Shown here piece by piece: positions 16,447-25,220 of a stretch of DNA of 64,000 nucleotides. The notes under the pieces are model-generated. The model was not told the DNA's origin. It searched no databases and saw only the letters and a program-made list of their open reading frames with translations. The number at the start of each line of letters is the position of its first letter. The first letter of the stretch is position 1. Location of the stretch: contig CAVTEP010000001.1 of NCBI GenBank assembly GCA_963733915.1, positions 310,001 to 374,000 on the forward strand. Reading direction: 5' to 3'. The stretch comes from Sulfomarinibacter sp963733915 (GTDB taxonomy: Bacteria > Acidobacteriota > Thermoanaerobaculia > Thermoanaerobaculales > Sulfomarinibacteraceae). A program made the translations under genes and the position numbers.

Positions 16447-18174
16447 ATGGATGAGCGAGTCGACAAGCTGGAGGCCGCGGTGGCCGCCCTCGAATCCGCG
16501 GTCGATCGCCACGAGGAACGGCTGACGGCCCTCGAACCACGCGGTGCGGCCTTGTCGGATACCCCGCTCCAAGAGGTCGCCGCAGTGGAGAGTCCACTGG
16601 CCGCCGCTGCGCACGAGGGACCGCTGGCAGTCCTGATCGGAACACCTGCGCTGATCGGGCGCAGTCTCTTGATCCTGGCCGGAGCCTTTCTGCTGCGTGC
16701 GTTGACCGAAGCCGGCACCTTGGCAACCGGGGTCGGGGTCGGGCTCGGTCTGATCTACGCCGTGGCTTGGATCGTCGCGGCAGCCATGGCGGCCAGCCGG
16801 GGTTCGCGAGCGAGCGCCGGATTCTACGCGATCTGCGCGGCGCTGATCGCGGACCCACTGCTCTTCGAAGCCGCGACCGGATTCGGCGTGCTGTCACCGA
16901 CCGGCGGCGCGATGGCGCTTGCGGCCGTGGCCGCGGCGGGTCTCTGCGTGGCGTTTCGGTGGTGTCTCCAGGAGTCGGCGTGGGTGTTCGTCGTGGGTGC
17001 GATGGTGACCGCCACGGCGCTGGCGGTGGTGCGGCCGCCGGGAGAGGCGGCAACGGCCGTCGTGCTCGGCCTCGGTCTGGCGTCGGTGTGGCTCGCCACG
17101 GCGCGTGGCTGGGAATCCCTGAAATGGTTGACCGCGGTGGCGGCCGATCTCGGGGTTCTCCGCCTGACCGCGATGGCGACGGCGCCATCCGGTCTGCCTC
17201 ATGGAGTCGAAGCGGTGCACGCGCCGTTTGTGGCCGGGTTGCTCACCGTCTTGATGCTGGGCTATGTCGGTTCGTCGGTGACCCGCGCGCTGCGCGGCCG
17301 GCACCCGATGGGGGCGTTTGACTTCCTGCAGTCGGTGGCGGTGTGGGCGATCGCCTGGGGGGGCGCCGTGCGGCTCGCGCGGTCGCACGATGTCGGGACC
17401 GGAGGCCTCGCCCTCCTCGCCCTGATCGCAGGTGGAGCCCTCTACGTGGGCGCGTTCCGGGTGGTGGATCGACAGCAGGGAAGAAACAGGGCGTTCTTCT
17501 ACCTCTCGACGCTTGCCGTGGCGCTCGTGCTGCTCGGCCTGCCGGGGGTCGCGGGCGGCGGCACGGCGGCGCTCTGGGCTCTGCTGGCGGTGATCGCGGC
17601 TGCAGTGGGGAGCCGTTGGGATCGGGTGACCCTGCGCGTGCACGCAGTCGCGATGCTGGTGGCGGCGTGGACCGCAGGCGGGCTCGCGGTGGTGGTCTCC
17701 GGTCACCTTGCCGGTCGTGTGGACACCGCCGCCGTCGCGGATGGTGGGACCATGATCGTCGCGGCCTTGACCGTGGTCACGACCCTGGTGGTTCTGTTTG
17801 GTCGAAGGCTGCAGGACCCCGGTTGGGAGCAGCGGCTGCCACTCACCGCGCTGTTCGTCATGTCCGGGCTGGTGTTTGCCGCGGCGGTGATATCGCTGGC
17901 GGTCGCGGTGGTGCCGGCGGCGTCTCCGGGGATCGGAACGGTCGCGCTGGCCATTGTGACCATCGGGTTTGCGGTGTTGGCCTCGCGGTGGGGGGTGGTG
18001 GAGGCGGGCTGGGTGGTCTACCCGCTGCTGGCGGTGACCGGGCTTCGGGTCATTTTCACCGACCTCACGTCCGGCCGCACCGTTGTGTTCGTGGTCGCGC
18101 TCGCGGCGTATGGCGCCGCCCTGATTCTTTCGCCGAGACTCTTGCGTTCACGGCGCCCTCAGACTCAGCCGTGA
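16447..18174 (+). CDS. DUF2339-like polytopic membrane protein
   Basis: 575 residues. An N-terminal coiled coil ('VDKLEAAVAALESAVDRHE', residues 5-23) is followed by about 14-16 very hydrophobic helices rich in Ala, Val and Gly. This layout is typical of DUF2339-type proteins of unknown function. Ribosome site CAGGAGAGACC supports the start. The upstream 90 bases hold an AT-rich stretch with an imperfect inverted repeat around 16365-16385 that may be its promoter region. It is convergent with the SmtB-type regulator, ending two bases before that gene's stop. Confidence 0.65.
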   Translation: MDERVDKLEAAVAALESAVDRHEERLTALEPRGAALSDTPLQEVAAVESPLAAAAHEGPLAVLIGTPALIGRSLLILAGAFLLRALTEAGTLATGVGVGLGLIYAVAWIVAAAMAASRGSRASAGFYAICAALIADPLLFEAATGFGVLSPTGGAMALAAVAAAGLCVAFRWCLQESAWVFVVGAMVTATALAVVRPPGEAATAVVLGLGLASVWLATARGWESLKWLTAVAADLGVLRLTAMATAPSGLPHGVEAVHAPFVAGLLTVLMLGYVGSSVTRALRGRHPMGAFDFLQSVAVWAIAWGGAVRLARSHDVGTGGLALLALIAGGALYVGAFRVVDRQQGRNRAFFYLSTLAVALVLLGLPGVAGGGTAALWALLAVIAAAVGSRWDRVTLRVHAVAMLVAAWTAGGLAVVVSGHLAGRVDTAAVADGGTMIVAALTVVTTLVVLFGRRLQDPGWEQRLPLTALFVMSGLVFAAAVISLAVAVVPAASPGIGTVALAIVTIGFAVLASRWGVVEAGWVVYPLLAVTGLRVIFTDLTSGRTVVFVVALAAYGAALILSPRLLRSRRPQTQP

Positions 18175-18175
18175 A

Positions 18176-18487
18176 TCAACCTTGGTCAGTTCTTGGTTGC
18201 GCTTCCCGACGCAGGTTGTTGGTGCAGTCCTCGTAGGCGTGGAGGACTCCGGTGCGGATCAAGGTTCGCAGATGCTCGTCGGCGAGGCTGTAGTAGACCG
18301 AGCGGCCTTCCCTGGTTGCCATCAACATCGAGCGGTCGCGGAGGAGCCGCAGCTGGTGGCTGATTGCGGACACCGAAAGACCGGTGTGGTCGGCGATCTC
18401 CGACACGTTGAGGCGGTCCGCCTCGGTCAGGGCATGGACGATCCGGATGCGGGTGTGGTCCGAGATCGATGAGAAGAGGCGGCTCAA
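18176..18487 (-). CDS. SmtB/CzrA-type metalloregulator (ArsR superfamily)
   Basis: A winged-helix repressor with 'GLSVSAISHQLRLLRDRS' as recognition helix. In helix 5 the spacing D70-x-H72-x10-H83-x2-E86 exactly matches the alpha-5 zinc site of SmtB (D104, H106, H117, E120), so Zn or another divalent metal is the likely effector. The frame opens only at TTG 18487. A natural start ATG at 18551 reads in another phase and joins after removing one T at about 18518, adding about 18 N-terminal residues ('MNKSVEPSSGA...'). It directly follows the bufferin-like operon on the same strand. Confidence 0.82.
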   Translation of the reverse strand: MSRLFSSISDHTRIRIVHALTEADRLNVSEIADHTGLSVSAISHQLRLLRDRSMLMATREGRSVYYSLADEHLRTLIRTGVLHAYEDCTNNLRREAQPRTDQG

Positions 18488-18559
18488 ACACTCGACGATC
18501 CACTCCGGCAGAGGCTCAGGCGCCGGACGACGGTTCTACCGATTTGTTCATGCGTTCAT

Positions 18560-18597
18560 ATTCTCAAGAATCGGAGACGCCGTCAAATCTTGAGATT
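18560..18597. promoter_or_regulatory. Two 12-bp palindromes, candidate SmtB-type operators
   Basis: ATTCTcaAGAAT (18560-18571) and AATCTtgAGATT (18586-18597) are two palindromes centred 26 bases apart, in the 57-base AT-rich gap between the DUF2063 gene and the regulator. Their place just upstream of the regulator's natural ATG suggests autoregulation. Inference from symmetry and position. Confidence 0.4.
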
Positions 18598-18607
18598 ATT
18601 AATGTTT

Positions 18608-19456
18608 TTAAGACTCGATCGCTGTGAACAGACCTTCCGCGATCCAGGTGCGGAACCAGCGGAAGACCTGCGCCTGCTGCCGGGAGGACTTCTGGCGGCC
18701 GGCCGCCGATGCGAGCGCCTCACCGAGAGGAGCGCCGTCGACCAGGTCCCGGAGCAGATCATGCTCGGCGCGGCTCAGCTCCAGACGCAGGACCGAGTAA
18801 TCGCGGCGGTAGAGGGCGACCCATGAAGCCCTCCGCCGCGGACCCGGTGAGGGCCGGTCCTTGTGGTAGGCGACCAGGTTCGGAACCACCGCATGCTTGA
18901 AGGCCAGCAACCGGAATGCGGCGATCGGCCGCATTCGAATCCTCTCCCAGGCCTCCGGCGGCACCGTCTCCAGCTCGGCGGTACCGAGCACCGGCGACTC
19001 CTGCTCGTCGAAGACCTCGGTCATGGCCAGCTCGAGGCGGGCGAGGTCGTGGAGAAAGGCGGCCTGAGGCCACTCGGGCTGGTCGAGAAAGAACTGCGGC
19101 AGGTGGTCGCCGAGGCGGTTGAGGGTGTAGCTCGTCGACGGGTAGCGCTGGACGTACTCGCGCACCAGGTGGGCGAACCGGTGGTCGCCGAGGTGGTAGC
19201 GGATCACCGGGTAGTCGGTCGCGAGCGCCTCCTCCATCCGCATCAGGTACATGCCGTGGTAGACGCCGATCCGCTCGGCGGAGGTCATCGAGTGTGACGG
19301 CAGCACGACCTCGCCCAGGCTCTCGGACGGGATCTCACGTTCGGCGCCGGCCGACGCGATCGCCTCCTCGACGGCGCCGGGGTGGACCACGACCTCCTGC
19401 ATCCATCGTTGCAGGCGGTCGAGCTCGGTTCGTCCTGGTCGAAGCTCATGCGACAT
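18608..19456 (-). CDS. DUF2063 protein (HvfC/BufC-like), partner of the MNIO enzyme
   Basis: A 282-residue protein. The N-terminal DUF2063 region (about 1-110, with 'RIGVYHGMYLMRMEEALATDYPV') is the conserved part of HvfC/BufC proteins, which help DUF692 enzymes bind their precursor peptide. The C-terminal half is a variable helical domain. The start ATG at 19456 has GGAGGTGGCC and overlaps the DUF692 gene by 11 bases, so the pair are co-translated. Confidence 0.85.
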   Translation of the reverse strand: MSHELRPGRTELDRLQRWMQEVVVHPGAVEEAIASAGAEREIPSESLGEVVLPSHSMTSAERIGVYHGMYLMRMEEALATDYPVIRYHLGDHRFAHLVREYVQRYPSTSYTLNRLGDHLPQFFLDQPEWPQAAFLHDLARLELAMTEVFDEQESPVLGTAELETVPPEAWERIRMRPIAAFRLLAFKHAVVPNLVAYHKDRPSPGPRRRASWVALYRRDYSVLRLELSRAEHDLLRDLVDGAPLGEALASAAGRQKSSRQQAQVFRWFRTWIAEGLFTAIES

Positions 19457-20297
19457 CGGCCACCTCCTGCCGCCGCCAGTCGTCGGCCTTGAGCACCTCC
19501 TGGTGCACCACCTCGAACGGCGGGATGTCGGCGTCCCACTCGAGCAGGGTGGCTCGCAGACCGATGGTGCGGATGGTGTGGCCGAACAGCTCCCACACCG
19601 GATCGAGGACGTGGTCGTTGTGGGTGTCGATGATGTGGGTGCCCTTGTTGGTGTGACCGGCGAGGTGGTACTGGCAGACCCGGTCCGCTGGGATGGCGTC
19701 GATGTAGGCCACCGGGTCGTAGCCGTGGTTGAAGGCCGAGACGTAGACGTTGTTGACGTCAAAGAGGAGTCCGCAGTCGGCCTCCTCGGCGAGACGCGCC
19801 ACGAACTCCCACTCCGGCATGTCCGAGTCGGCGAACTCGAGGTAGGTCGAGGGGTTTTCGAGCACCAACGGCCGTTCGAGGTACTCCTGCACCACCTTGA
19901 CGCGCCCGACCGCGTGGGCCAGGCTCTCCTCGGTGTAGGGGAGCGGCAACAGGTCGTGGGTGTTGCGGCCGAGGACCCCGGTCCAGCAGATGTGGTCCGA
20001 GATCCAGAGCGCGCCGGTCCTCGCGGCCAGTGCCTTGACCTTGGCCAGATATTCGAAGTTGATCGGGTCGGTGGAGCCGATCGACATCGAGACCCCGTGC
20101 ATCACGGTCGGATAGAGCTCGGCGATCTGATCGAGCAGATAGAGCGGCCGCCCGCCGGTGTCGAGGTAGTTCTCGGTCAGGATCTCGAAAAAGCCGATCT
20201 CCGGTCTTTCCGAAAGGATGTGGGCGTAGTGGGTGGTGCGCAACCCGATCCCGAGCCCGAGGTCCGGCAATCCCCAGCGGTTGTCGTCCATGATCAT
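19446..20297 (-). CDS. DUF692 multinuclear non-haem iron enzyme (MNIO, HvfB/BufB-like)
   Basis: 283 residues of the DUF692 TIM-barrel family, iron enzymes that modify Cys in ribosomal peptides (MbnB, HvfB and BufB are characterised relatives). Visible metal-site segments include 'VMHGVSMSIGSTDPIN', 'WISDHICWTG', 'ENPSTYLEF', 'LLFDVNNVYVSAFNHGYD' and 'YHLAGHT...IIDTHNDHV'. The substrate is presumably the Cys-rich precursor encoded just upstream. GGAGAA precedes ATG 20297. Confidence 0.92.
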   Translation of the reverse strand: MIMDDNRWGLPDLGLGIGLRTTHYAHILSERPEIGFFEILTENYLDTGGRPLYLLDQIAELYPTVMHGVSMSIGSTDPINFEYLAKVKALAARTGALWISDHICWTGVLGRNTHDLLPLPYTEESLAHAVGRVKVVQEYLERPLVLENPSTYLEFADSDMPEWEFVARLAEEADCGLLFDVNNVYVSAFNHGYDPVAYIDAIPADRVCQYHLAGHTNKGTHIIDTHNDHVLDPVWELFGHTIRTIGLRATLLEWDADIPPFEVVHQEVLKADDWRRQEVADVA

Positions 20298-20364
20298 TTC
20301 TCCGTTTCGGGAAACTGGAACGGGCCCCGGGGATCTGCCCGGGGCCCGTTCCACAGATCGTTTC

Positions 20365-20809
20365 TCAGGCGTCGGTTTCGGAGTGCTCGATGGGAACGGC
20401 GCAACCGCCCTTGCCCTTGCACGAGTTCTTGGCGGCGCAGCCGTTGTCGCCGGACTCGACAACCACCCAGACCCTTGCAATCGTTCTGGCCCTTGCAGGC
20501 GTGCCTGGCGTCCTCGGACGCGCAGCCGCCCTTGCCCTTGCACGAGTTCTTGCCGGCGCAGCCGTTGTCACCGGACTTGCAGGCGCCCTGGCCCTTGCAG
20601 TCGTTCATGCCCTTGCAGGCGTGGCGCTCGGAGGCATTCTTTGCCTCATCGCCGGACTTGCCGCCACAGCCGTCCTTGCCACCGCAGCTGTTCTGGCTGA
20701 GCTCGGTGGTGGTCGTGGCCGAGCCAGCTGCCGGAACCATCACGCCGGCGCCGGCAATCATGCCCGCCATCGCCGCGTTGACCAACATCTTCTTGACCTT
20801 CGGATTCAT
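20365..20809 (-). pseudogene. Bufferin-like Cys-rich RiPP precursor with +1 frameshift
   Basis: Starts 'MNPKVKKMLVNAAMAGMIAG' with a signal peptide ending 'GSA', then two tandem units of about 37 residues with the pattern HACKG.NDCKG.G.C.SGDNGCA.KNSCKGKGGC. Frame is lost after 'CKGLGG'; removing one base at 20458 (an extra C on the coding strand) restores the second unit and a natural end 'PIEHSETDA', giving 147 residues with 14 Cys. This is the BufA/HvfA-type substrate of the adjacent MNIO enzyme, probably binding metal in the periplasm. Whether the frameshift is real or a sequence error is open. Confidence 0.8.
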
Positions 20810-20940
20810 CTGAAACCCCTTTCGCTGTGTTCGAACCGGTTTTGGAGATCGTGGCACATATAACTGAGTCTGAGTCTCTTTTCATTTCCAACGTAGTCTT
20901 ACTCTGCGGAACTCGAAAAGTTACAGCTCATCAAAAAAAA

Positions 20941-21213
20941 TCAGGGTGAGTCCGGGACGGCAGCCGGCGCCAGACGAAGGATTCGCCGGAGAAGGGCGTC
21001 GAGGCTCAGCCTGCCGGCGCCGTAGAAGATGAGCCACAGGAGAAACAGGAGGAAGACGAAGGCGGTGATATCGGTCGGAGATTTCTCCGCGGCGGCGCCC
21101 CACGAGGCCAGAAAATCGGCGTTGTCGGCAGTCATCAGCGCGACCACCATCGTGACCGACAGACCGCAGGGGCTGTGAACAGCGGCCGGGGCAGCGTCTT
21201 GGGCAGCAAGCAA
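20941..21213 (-). pseudogene. DoxX family C-terminal remnant
   Basis: The frame carries the last two DoxX helices: 'LSVTMVVALMTADNADF' and 'AFVFLLFLLWLIFYGAGRLSLDALL'. The first half of the family (about 70 residues) is absent; upstream DNA is low-complexity repeat. DoxX genes often accompany bufferin operons, so this looks like the broken fourth gene of that operon. The TTG at 21213 is not a convincing start, and I treat it as a 5'-truncated remnant. Confidence 0.65.
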
Positions 21214-21356
21214 GGGTCGTAACGCGCCGGTCCGTCCGGGGGCTGTCGCTGTGAACTGCCCCGGACGCGGTCTCCGGCCGCTGCTGCTGTCCCTGCCGCC
21301 GTCCCTGCCCGCTCTGTGTCAACGGATGGGATCAACAGCTTCGTGGAGGGGTGGGT

Positions 21357-21444
21357 GGTCCCCTTTTCCCCTTTTCTCCTTTTCCCCTCCGCCTCCTCGG
21401 GGCGGGTGGAACGTTCTAACGTTCCAACGTTCCAACGTTCCAAC
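21357..21444. repeat. Pyrimidine tract, G-rich block and AACGTTC tandem repeats
   Basis: A T/C-only tract (21357-21398), a GGGGCGGGTGG block (21399-21409), and five AACGTTC(C/T) units (21410-21444). The reverse-complement arrangement (purine tract then AACGTT units) occurs at 29797-29880. It sits where the DoxX gene has lost its 5' half. No gene is seen between 21214 and 21463. Confidence 0.8.
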
Positions 21445-21463
21445 GGCTTCCGGAGGTGCCTGC

Positions 21464-21643
21464 TCAGGTCTTCCTTTTGAGCTGCACCATCCCGATCGCA
21501 GCGATGACGACCCCGACAATGGCGCCGGCGATCTGCTTCCAACCGATCGCAGTTCCCTCACCGAATCCGGTGGTGTCGGCGGTCAGGCTGATGAGAAACA
21601 CAAGCACTCCAATAACCAGCAGGACGACAGGCAAACGCTTCAT
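21464..21643 (-). CDS. 59-residue two-helix membrane protein
   Basis: A 59-residue protein of two transmembrane helices ('LPVVLLVIGVLVFLISL' and 'IAGAIVGVVIAAIGMVQL') joined by a short loop, ending 'KRKT'. Its ATG follows directly on the TGA of the giant membrane protein gene, and the GGAGG in that gene's last codons serves as ribosome site. The design is typical of small DUF3185-like proteins, but I cannot assign the family. Confidence 0.65.
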   Translation of the reverse strand: MKRLPVVLLVIGVLVFLISLTADTTGFGEGTAIGWKQIAGAIVGVVIAAIGMVQLKRKT

Positions 21644-24600
21644 TCATTCCTCCATTTGCGCCGCGGGCGTCGACGATGCGGCGCTCGCCGCGAGAGGGGC
21701 CATCATGGCCGTATCCGTGGACAGCCGGTTATACCACCACACGGCGATCGCGACCACCAATACTGCACCGACCGCCGAGCCCGCGGTGGCGCCCGGGTAA
21801 CCGCCGATGACGGCGTTTCGGACGGTGCCGAGGGCGGCGCCGGCGGCGGTCACCAACGGTACCAGGGCGGGTTGGTGCCGGAGCACCAGCGCCCATGCCG
21901 CGAGCAGCACGAGGCCGGTGAGGGCGCCCTCCACCAGCCACAACGGCAGGCTCTCGACGCCTCCGCTGCCGGTGGCAACCAACCCGAGGCCGACCAGCAG
22001 CACCGATGCGAAGACCCGCCGGCGTTGCCAGCCGCCGGTCAGGGTGTGCAGCCCCGTCACCGCAAGCAGAATGAGAGCGGTGCCCATGAGCCACGACCTC
22101 AGGGGTCCGAGCGAGGCCGCCAGAACCGGCAGCCAGTCGGCGGCCCCGGCGAGATCCGGCCATTGCGGCAGCTCCGAGGGCGCCAGCCGCATACCGGCGG
22201 CGCCAAGGGCGGCGAGCGCGGCACCGAGACCGAATCCGGCGGCAAGGCCGGAGGCGGTCGTGGTTGGTGGTTGCGGCGGGAGCATGCGATGGGCGAGACC
22301 GATCAGCAACGCGGACACCGCGGCGACCGCGGTCATGGCAATGAGGCCACCGATAACCAGGAGGGCGGCCTGGAGCTTGAAAGGCTGCTCGGTGAGAAAC
22401 TGAGAGCTCGCGGCTCGGAACCCGTTGCCGAATCGGATCACGCCGAGGGCCGCCAGCACCGCAAAGAAGACCGCAAAGGTGGCGGTGGCGAAGCGGCGAC
22501 GGCTCCACCAAACAACCGCCAGCACCGCGCCGGCGAGGTACAGGAGCACGAGGAGGACAACACAGGCAATCTGAACGATCTGGGTCGTGCCCCGGCGGTT
22601 ACGGTCGGCCCTTTCCCATTCCTCGGGGATGTGGACGTATCGGCCGGTCCGGACCACCTCGTCGCCGGCGATATTGATCTCGATCCGCGCCTCGCCGGCC
22701 GCCATCGGGTAGCCGGCCGGGTCCCTGAACACGAATGACCAGTCGCGGCGGTCAGGGTGCTGCGAGGGATCGGCGGAGACCTCCTCCAGCGTCTCCCCGC
22801 CGCGCCCGATGATTTCTCGCACCGCCTGCAGAGCGATGACGCGGGCCTCGTCTTCCTCGAGCTGTGCTCCGGGCCGATCCTCGGGCAACACATGGGTCAG
22901 TCGTTGAATCTCGCCGTCAGGCCCGACAAAGACGACATACTCCTCGGCCCGCTCGGCCACGTCGCCCTCGAAGCGTGCGTAGCGGACGATCCGCCGCGGC
23001 ACCGGCAGGTAGCGGCCGAGGAGATCGCGATAGGCCTCGCGGCCGCCCTCCTGCCAGACGAACCGGTCCGCGAGCCCGAGCGGTGCGTCGGCATCGCTGA
23101 GCTCGCGCCATTCGGGAGCAAGCTCGATGTCGCGCGCCGCCAGGGCCGCGCGCGCGGCGAACCTTGCCTCGGCGTCGGTGTGCTCGAGGCCGGGCGCCTC
23201 GGTGCGGAAGCTGCTTGTCAGACCCCACACGACGAGGCCGACGACCCCCAGGATCACGAGGGCCGTCCTCGTCGTCGTCGGCAGTCCCTCCGATGCCGCG
23301 ATGGGCGCGTCGACCGTACGCTCGGGCGCCGGCGGCGGCGTCCAGGAGATGTTGCGGTCGGCTACAGACACCTCGCCCCACGACCCCGCCCGCCAGCGGG
23401 CACGGAGCACGACCCACAACGGCACCAGCGTCAGCGCGATGATGATCCCGCGATCGACCCAGACGCCCGGGGTGGCGGCGGTAAACAGCGGCAGCGCGAA
23501 CCACACCACGTCGTAGGCGAAGTGAAAGACGATGGCGGGCACCAGCCCGAACACGAGGTATATCCCGCCGAAGGAGAGGGCGGGAATGATGAGCTCTACC
23601 AGTCGCGCATAGGCCGGTTGCGCCGGATAGTTGGCGTGGCCGGCGCCGAAGATCACCGCCTGCAACACGAGCGCGGCGGCGATCCACAGCCACCGCTTGC
23701 CGAAGCGACGGCCGAGGAGGGCGGCGGACGCGATGGGCACGGCGCGGAACAGGCACTCCTCCCAGAATCCGGCCTGGAGCGAGACGGCGATCGAGGTCAG
23801 CCACGGGAAGTAATTGGCGAGCACGTCGGGATCGGTGAGGGCGCTCGACGGCGTCCACCATTCGAGGTTGTTGTTGGCAAAGACGTAGAGCCACACCTCG
23901 TAGGCGAAGAAGATGCCGATCATGAGATAACCGGCGACAGTCTGGCCGAGCAACGATCGGGTCGGCGCGACCCCGGCCGACCACGCCCGCCAGAGCTGGA
24001 TGTGTTCGGGGAAAGCGCGGCGGGTGAGGCTTTCGGCGGCGATGAAGCTCAGGGCCAGCACGGCGCCCATGCCGACCAACTGGGCGAGGGCCACGGCGAT
24101 CTGTTGCAACGCGAAGGTGGTCGCCGAAAGTGCGGTGTCGTAACCCATCCACAGGAGGGGCCACTGGTTGAGGACCACCAGGGCCTGGAGTGCGGCGATG
24201 AAAACGGCCCACTTGAGGGCCGGCTTCCACACCACCCACCGCTGCCGCATCAGAAAGAAGAGCCCGACCGCGCAGCCGCCGCCAAGGTAGAGGATCGCGA
24301 CCGCGTACAACGCGCCGGTGGCGATGCCTTGATTGGCCGACCGCATCTCCTGGTAGCGGCGCGTGAAGGCCTCCGGGATCTTGATGAAGTGGGTGAGCTC
24401 GGCGAAGCGGTCGCCGGCGACGGTCAGCCGCAACCGGTAGCGGCCCTCGCCGATCTGGACATCGGGGCGTTCGTAGACCAGGGTGTGGTCGGTGCGACCG
24501 CCGGGCCGGAGCTCGTACGAGGACTCGACGAGCTCGTACTCCCCGAGGTCCACGTCCCAGCCGTCCGCGACCGCGGCCTCGGCAAGCTCGCGCGCGGCCC

Positions 24601-25030
24601 CGGCCTCGAGGCTGGCGCCGGGCTCGTCCTCCGGCAGGGTCTCGCGGAACCCGGAGGCCGTGCCGTCGGGCCGGAACCGGACCACGGTCTCGTTGGCTTC
24701 GCCCTCGGCAAAGCGCCGCACGACCCACAGGTAGGGTGAGTAGAGGTCGCCGCGCAGCATCTCGTTGTAGGCTTCCTTGCCGCCGGCTTCGAGTTCGACA
24801 AAGCTCTGGGTCTCGTTGTCGAGCGAAAACTGTACCGCCTGGCGGGCGTCCTCCGGGCCCCAGCCGCGATCGGTGGCGAGGGCATCGGCCGCGTCGAGCG
24901 CCGCGGCCCGGTCCATGGTCACGTCGAGAGTGACGAGGGGGAAGGCCTCGGCGAAGTGCCTCACCGCCCAAAAGGTGCAGAGGGCCGACACCAGGGTGAA
25001 AACTGCCCAGAACCAGGGCCTACGGAACAT
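21644..25030 (-). CDS. Giant membrane protein with CPBP intramembrane protease domain and duplicated periplasmic domains
   Basis: 1128 residues, intact. Order: TM helix; periplasmic domain (about 35-245); several helices; a CPBP (CAAX protease/Abi) domain with 'FWEECLFR' (EExxxR), 'FGAGH' (FxxxH) and 'FHFAYD' (HxxxD), about residues 440-560; a second TM and a second periplasmic domain (about 620-800) homologous to the first ('LPEDEPGASLE' versus 'LPEDRPGAQLE', 'KIPEAF' versus 'HIPEEW'); then about ten more helices. The active-site residues for a CPBP glutamic protease are present. Substrate unknown. Confidence 0.75.
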   Translation of the reverse strand: MFRRPWFWAVFTLVSALCTFWAVRHFAEAFPLVTLDVTMDRAAALDAADALATDRGWGPEDARQAVQFSLDNETQSFVELEAGGKEAYNEMLRGDLYSPYLWVVRRFAEGEANETVVRFRPDGTASGFRETLPEDEPGASLEAGAARELAEAAVADGWDVDLGEYELVESSYELRPGGRTDHTLVYERPDVQIGEGRYRLRLTVAGDRFAELTHFIKIPEAFTRRYQEMRSANQGIATGALYAVAILYLGGGCAVGLFFLMRQRWVVWKPALKWAVFIAALQALVVLNQWPLLWMGYDTALSATTFALQQIAVALAQLVGMGAVLALSFIAAESLTRRAFPEHIQLWRAWSAGVAPTRSLLGQTVAGYLMIGIFFAYEVWLYVFANNNLEWWTPSSALTDPDVLANYFPWLTSIAVSLQAGFWEECLFRAVPIASAALLGRRFGKRWLWIAAALVLQAVIFGAGHANYPAQPAYARLVELIIPALSFGGIYLVFGLVPAIVFHFAYDVVWFALPLFTAATPGVWVDRGIIIALTLVPLWVVLRARWRAGSWGEVSVADRNISWTPPPAPERTVDAPIAASEGLPTTTRTALVILGVVGLVVWGLTSSFRTEAPGLEHTDAEARFAARAALAARDIELAPEWRELSDADAPLGLADRFVWQEGGREAYRDLLGRYLPVPRRIVRYARFEGDVAERAEEYVVFVGPDGEIQRLTHVLPEDRPGAQLEEDEARVIALQAVREIIGRGGETLEEVSADPSQHPDRRDWSFVFRDPAGYPMAAGEARIEINIAGDEVVRTGRYVHIPEEWERADRNRRGTTQIVQIACVVLLVLLYLAGAVLAVVWWSRRRFATATFAVFFAVLAALGVIRFGNGFRAASSQFLTEQPFKLQAALLVIGGLIAMTAVAAVSALLIGLAHRMLPPQPPTTTASGLAAGFGLGAALAALGAAGMRLAPSELPQWPDLAGAADWLPVLAASLGPLRSWLMGTALILLAVTGLHTLTGGWQRRRVFASVLLVGLGLVATGSGGVESLPLWLVEGALTGLVLLAAWALVLRHQPALVPLVTAAGAALGTVRNAVIGGYPGATAGSAVGAVLVVAIAVWWYNRLSTDTAMMAPLAASAASSTPAAQMEE

Positions 25031-25124
25031 CGGAACCCCCGCAAACGAATGTTGTGACGGCCAGAGTGTACCTCGGCTGGTTTCTTATGAAGTGGAGCTG
25101 TTGTTGCTCCGCAGCTCATGGCGT

Positions 25125-25147
25125 TGTGCGGGCGGGACGCCCGCACA
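25125..25147. other. Strong hairpin in the gap upstream of the giant membrane gene
   Basis: A perfect 10-bp GC-rich stem (25125-25134 with 25138-25147) with a GGA loop. No T-run follows on either strand, so terminator function is doubtful; it may be an extragenic palindrome. The rest of 25031-25220 contains nothing else recognisable. Confidence 0.5.
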
Positions 25148-25220
25148 TCGGATGCTGTTCGAGCAGAGACGAGATGCACCGTGGTATGTCACGGCGTTGC
25201 TGGGGAGAAAATATGGGGCT

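Noticed and set aside
20365..20571. A separate 68-codon gene at the end of the bufferin precursor
   Set aside because: Its first half is Arg/Ala-rich antisense-like sequence; only the last 30 residues are real, and they are the continuation of the frameshifted precursor.
21251..24739. Long + strand frames opposite the giant CPBP gene
   Set aside because: They are low-complexity, Arg/Gly/Glu-rich antisense shadows typical of GC-rich DNA, without family features or ribosome sites.
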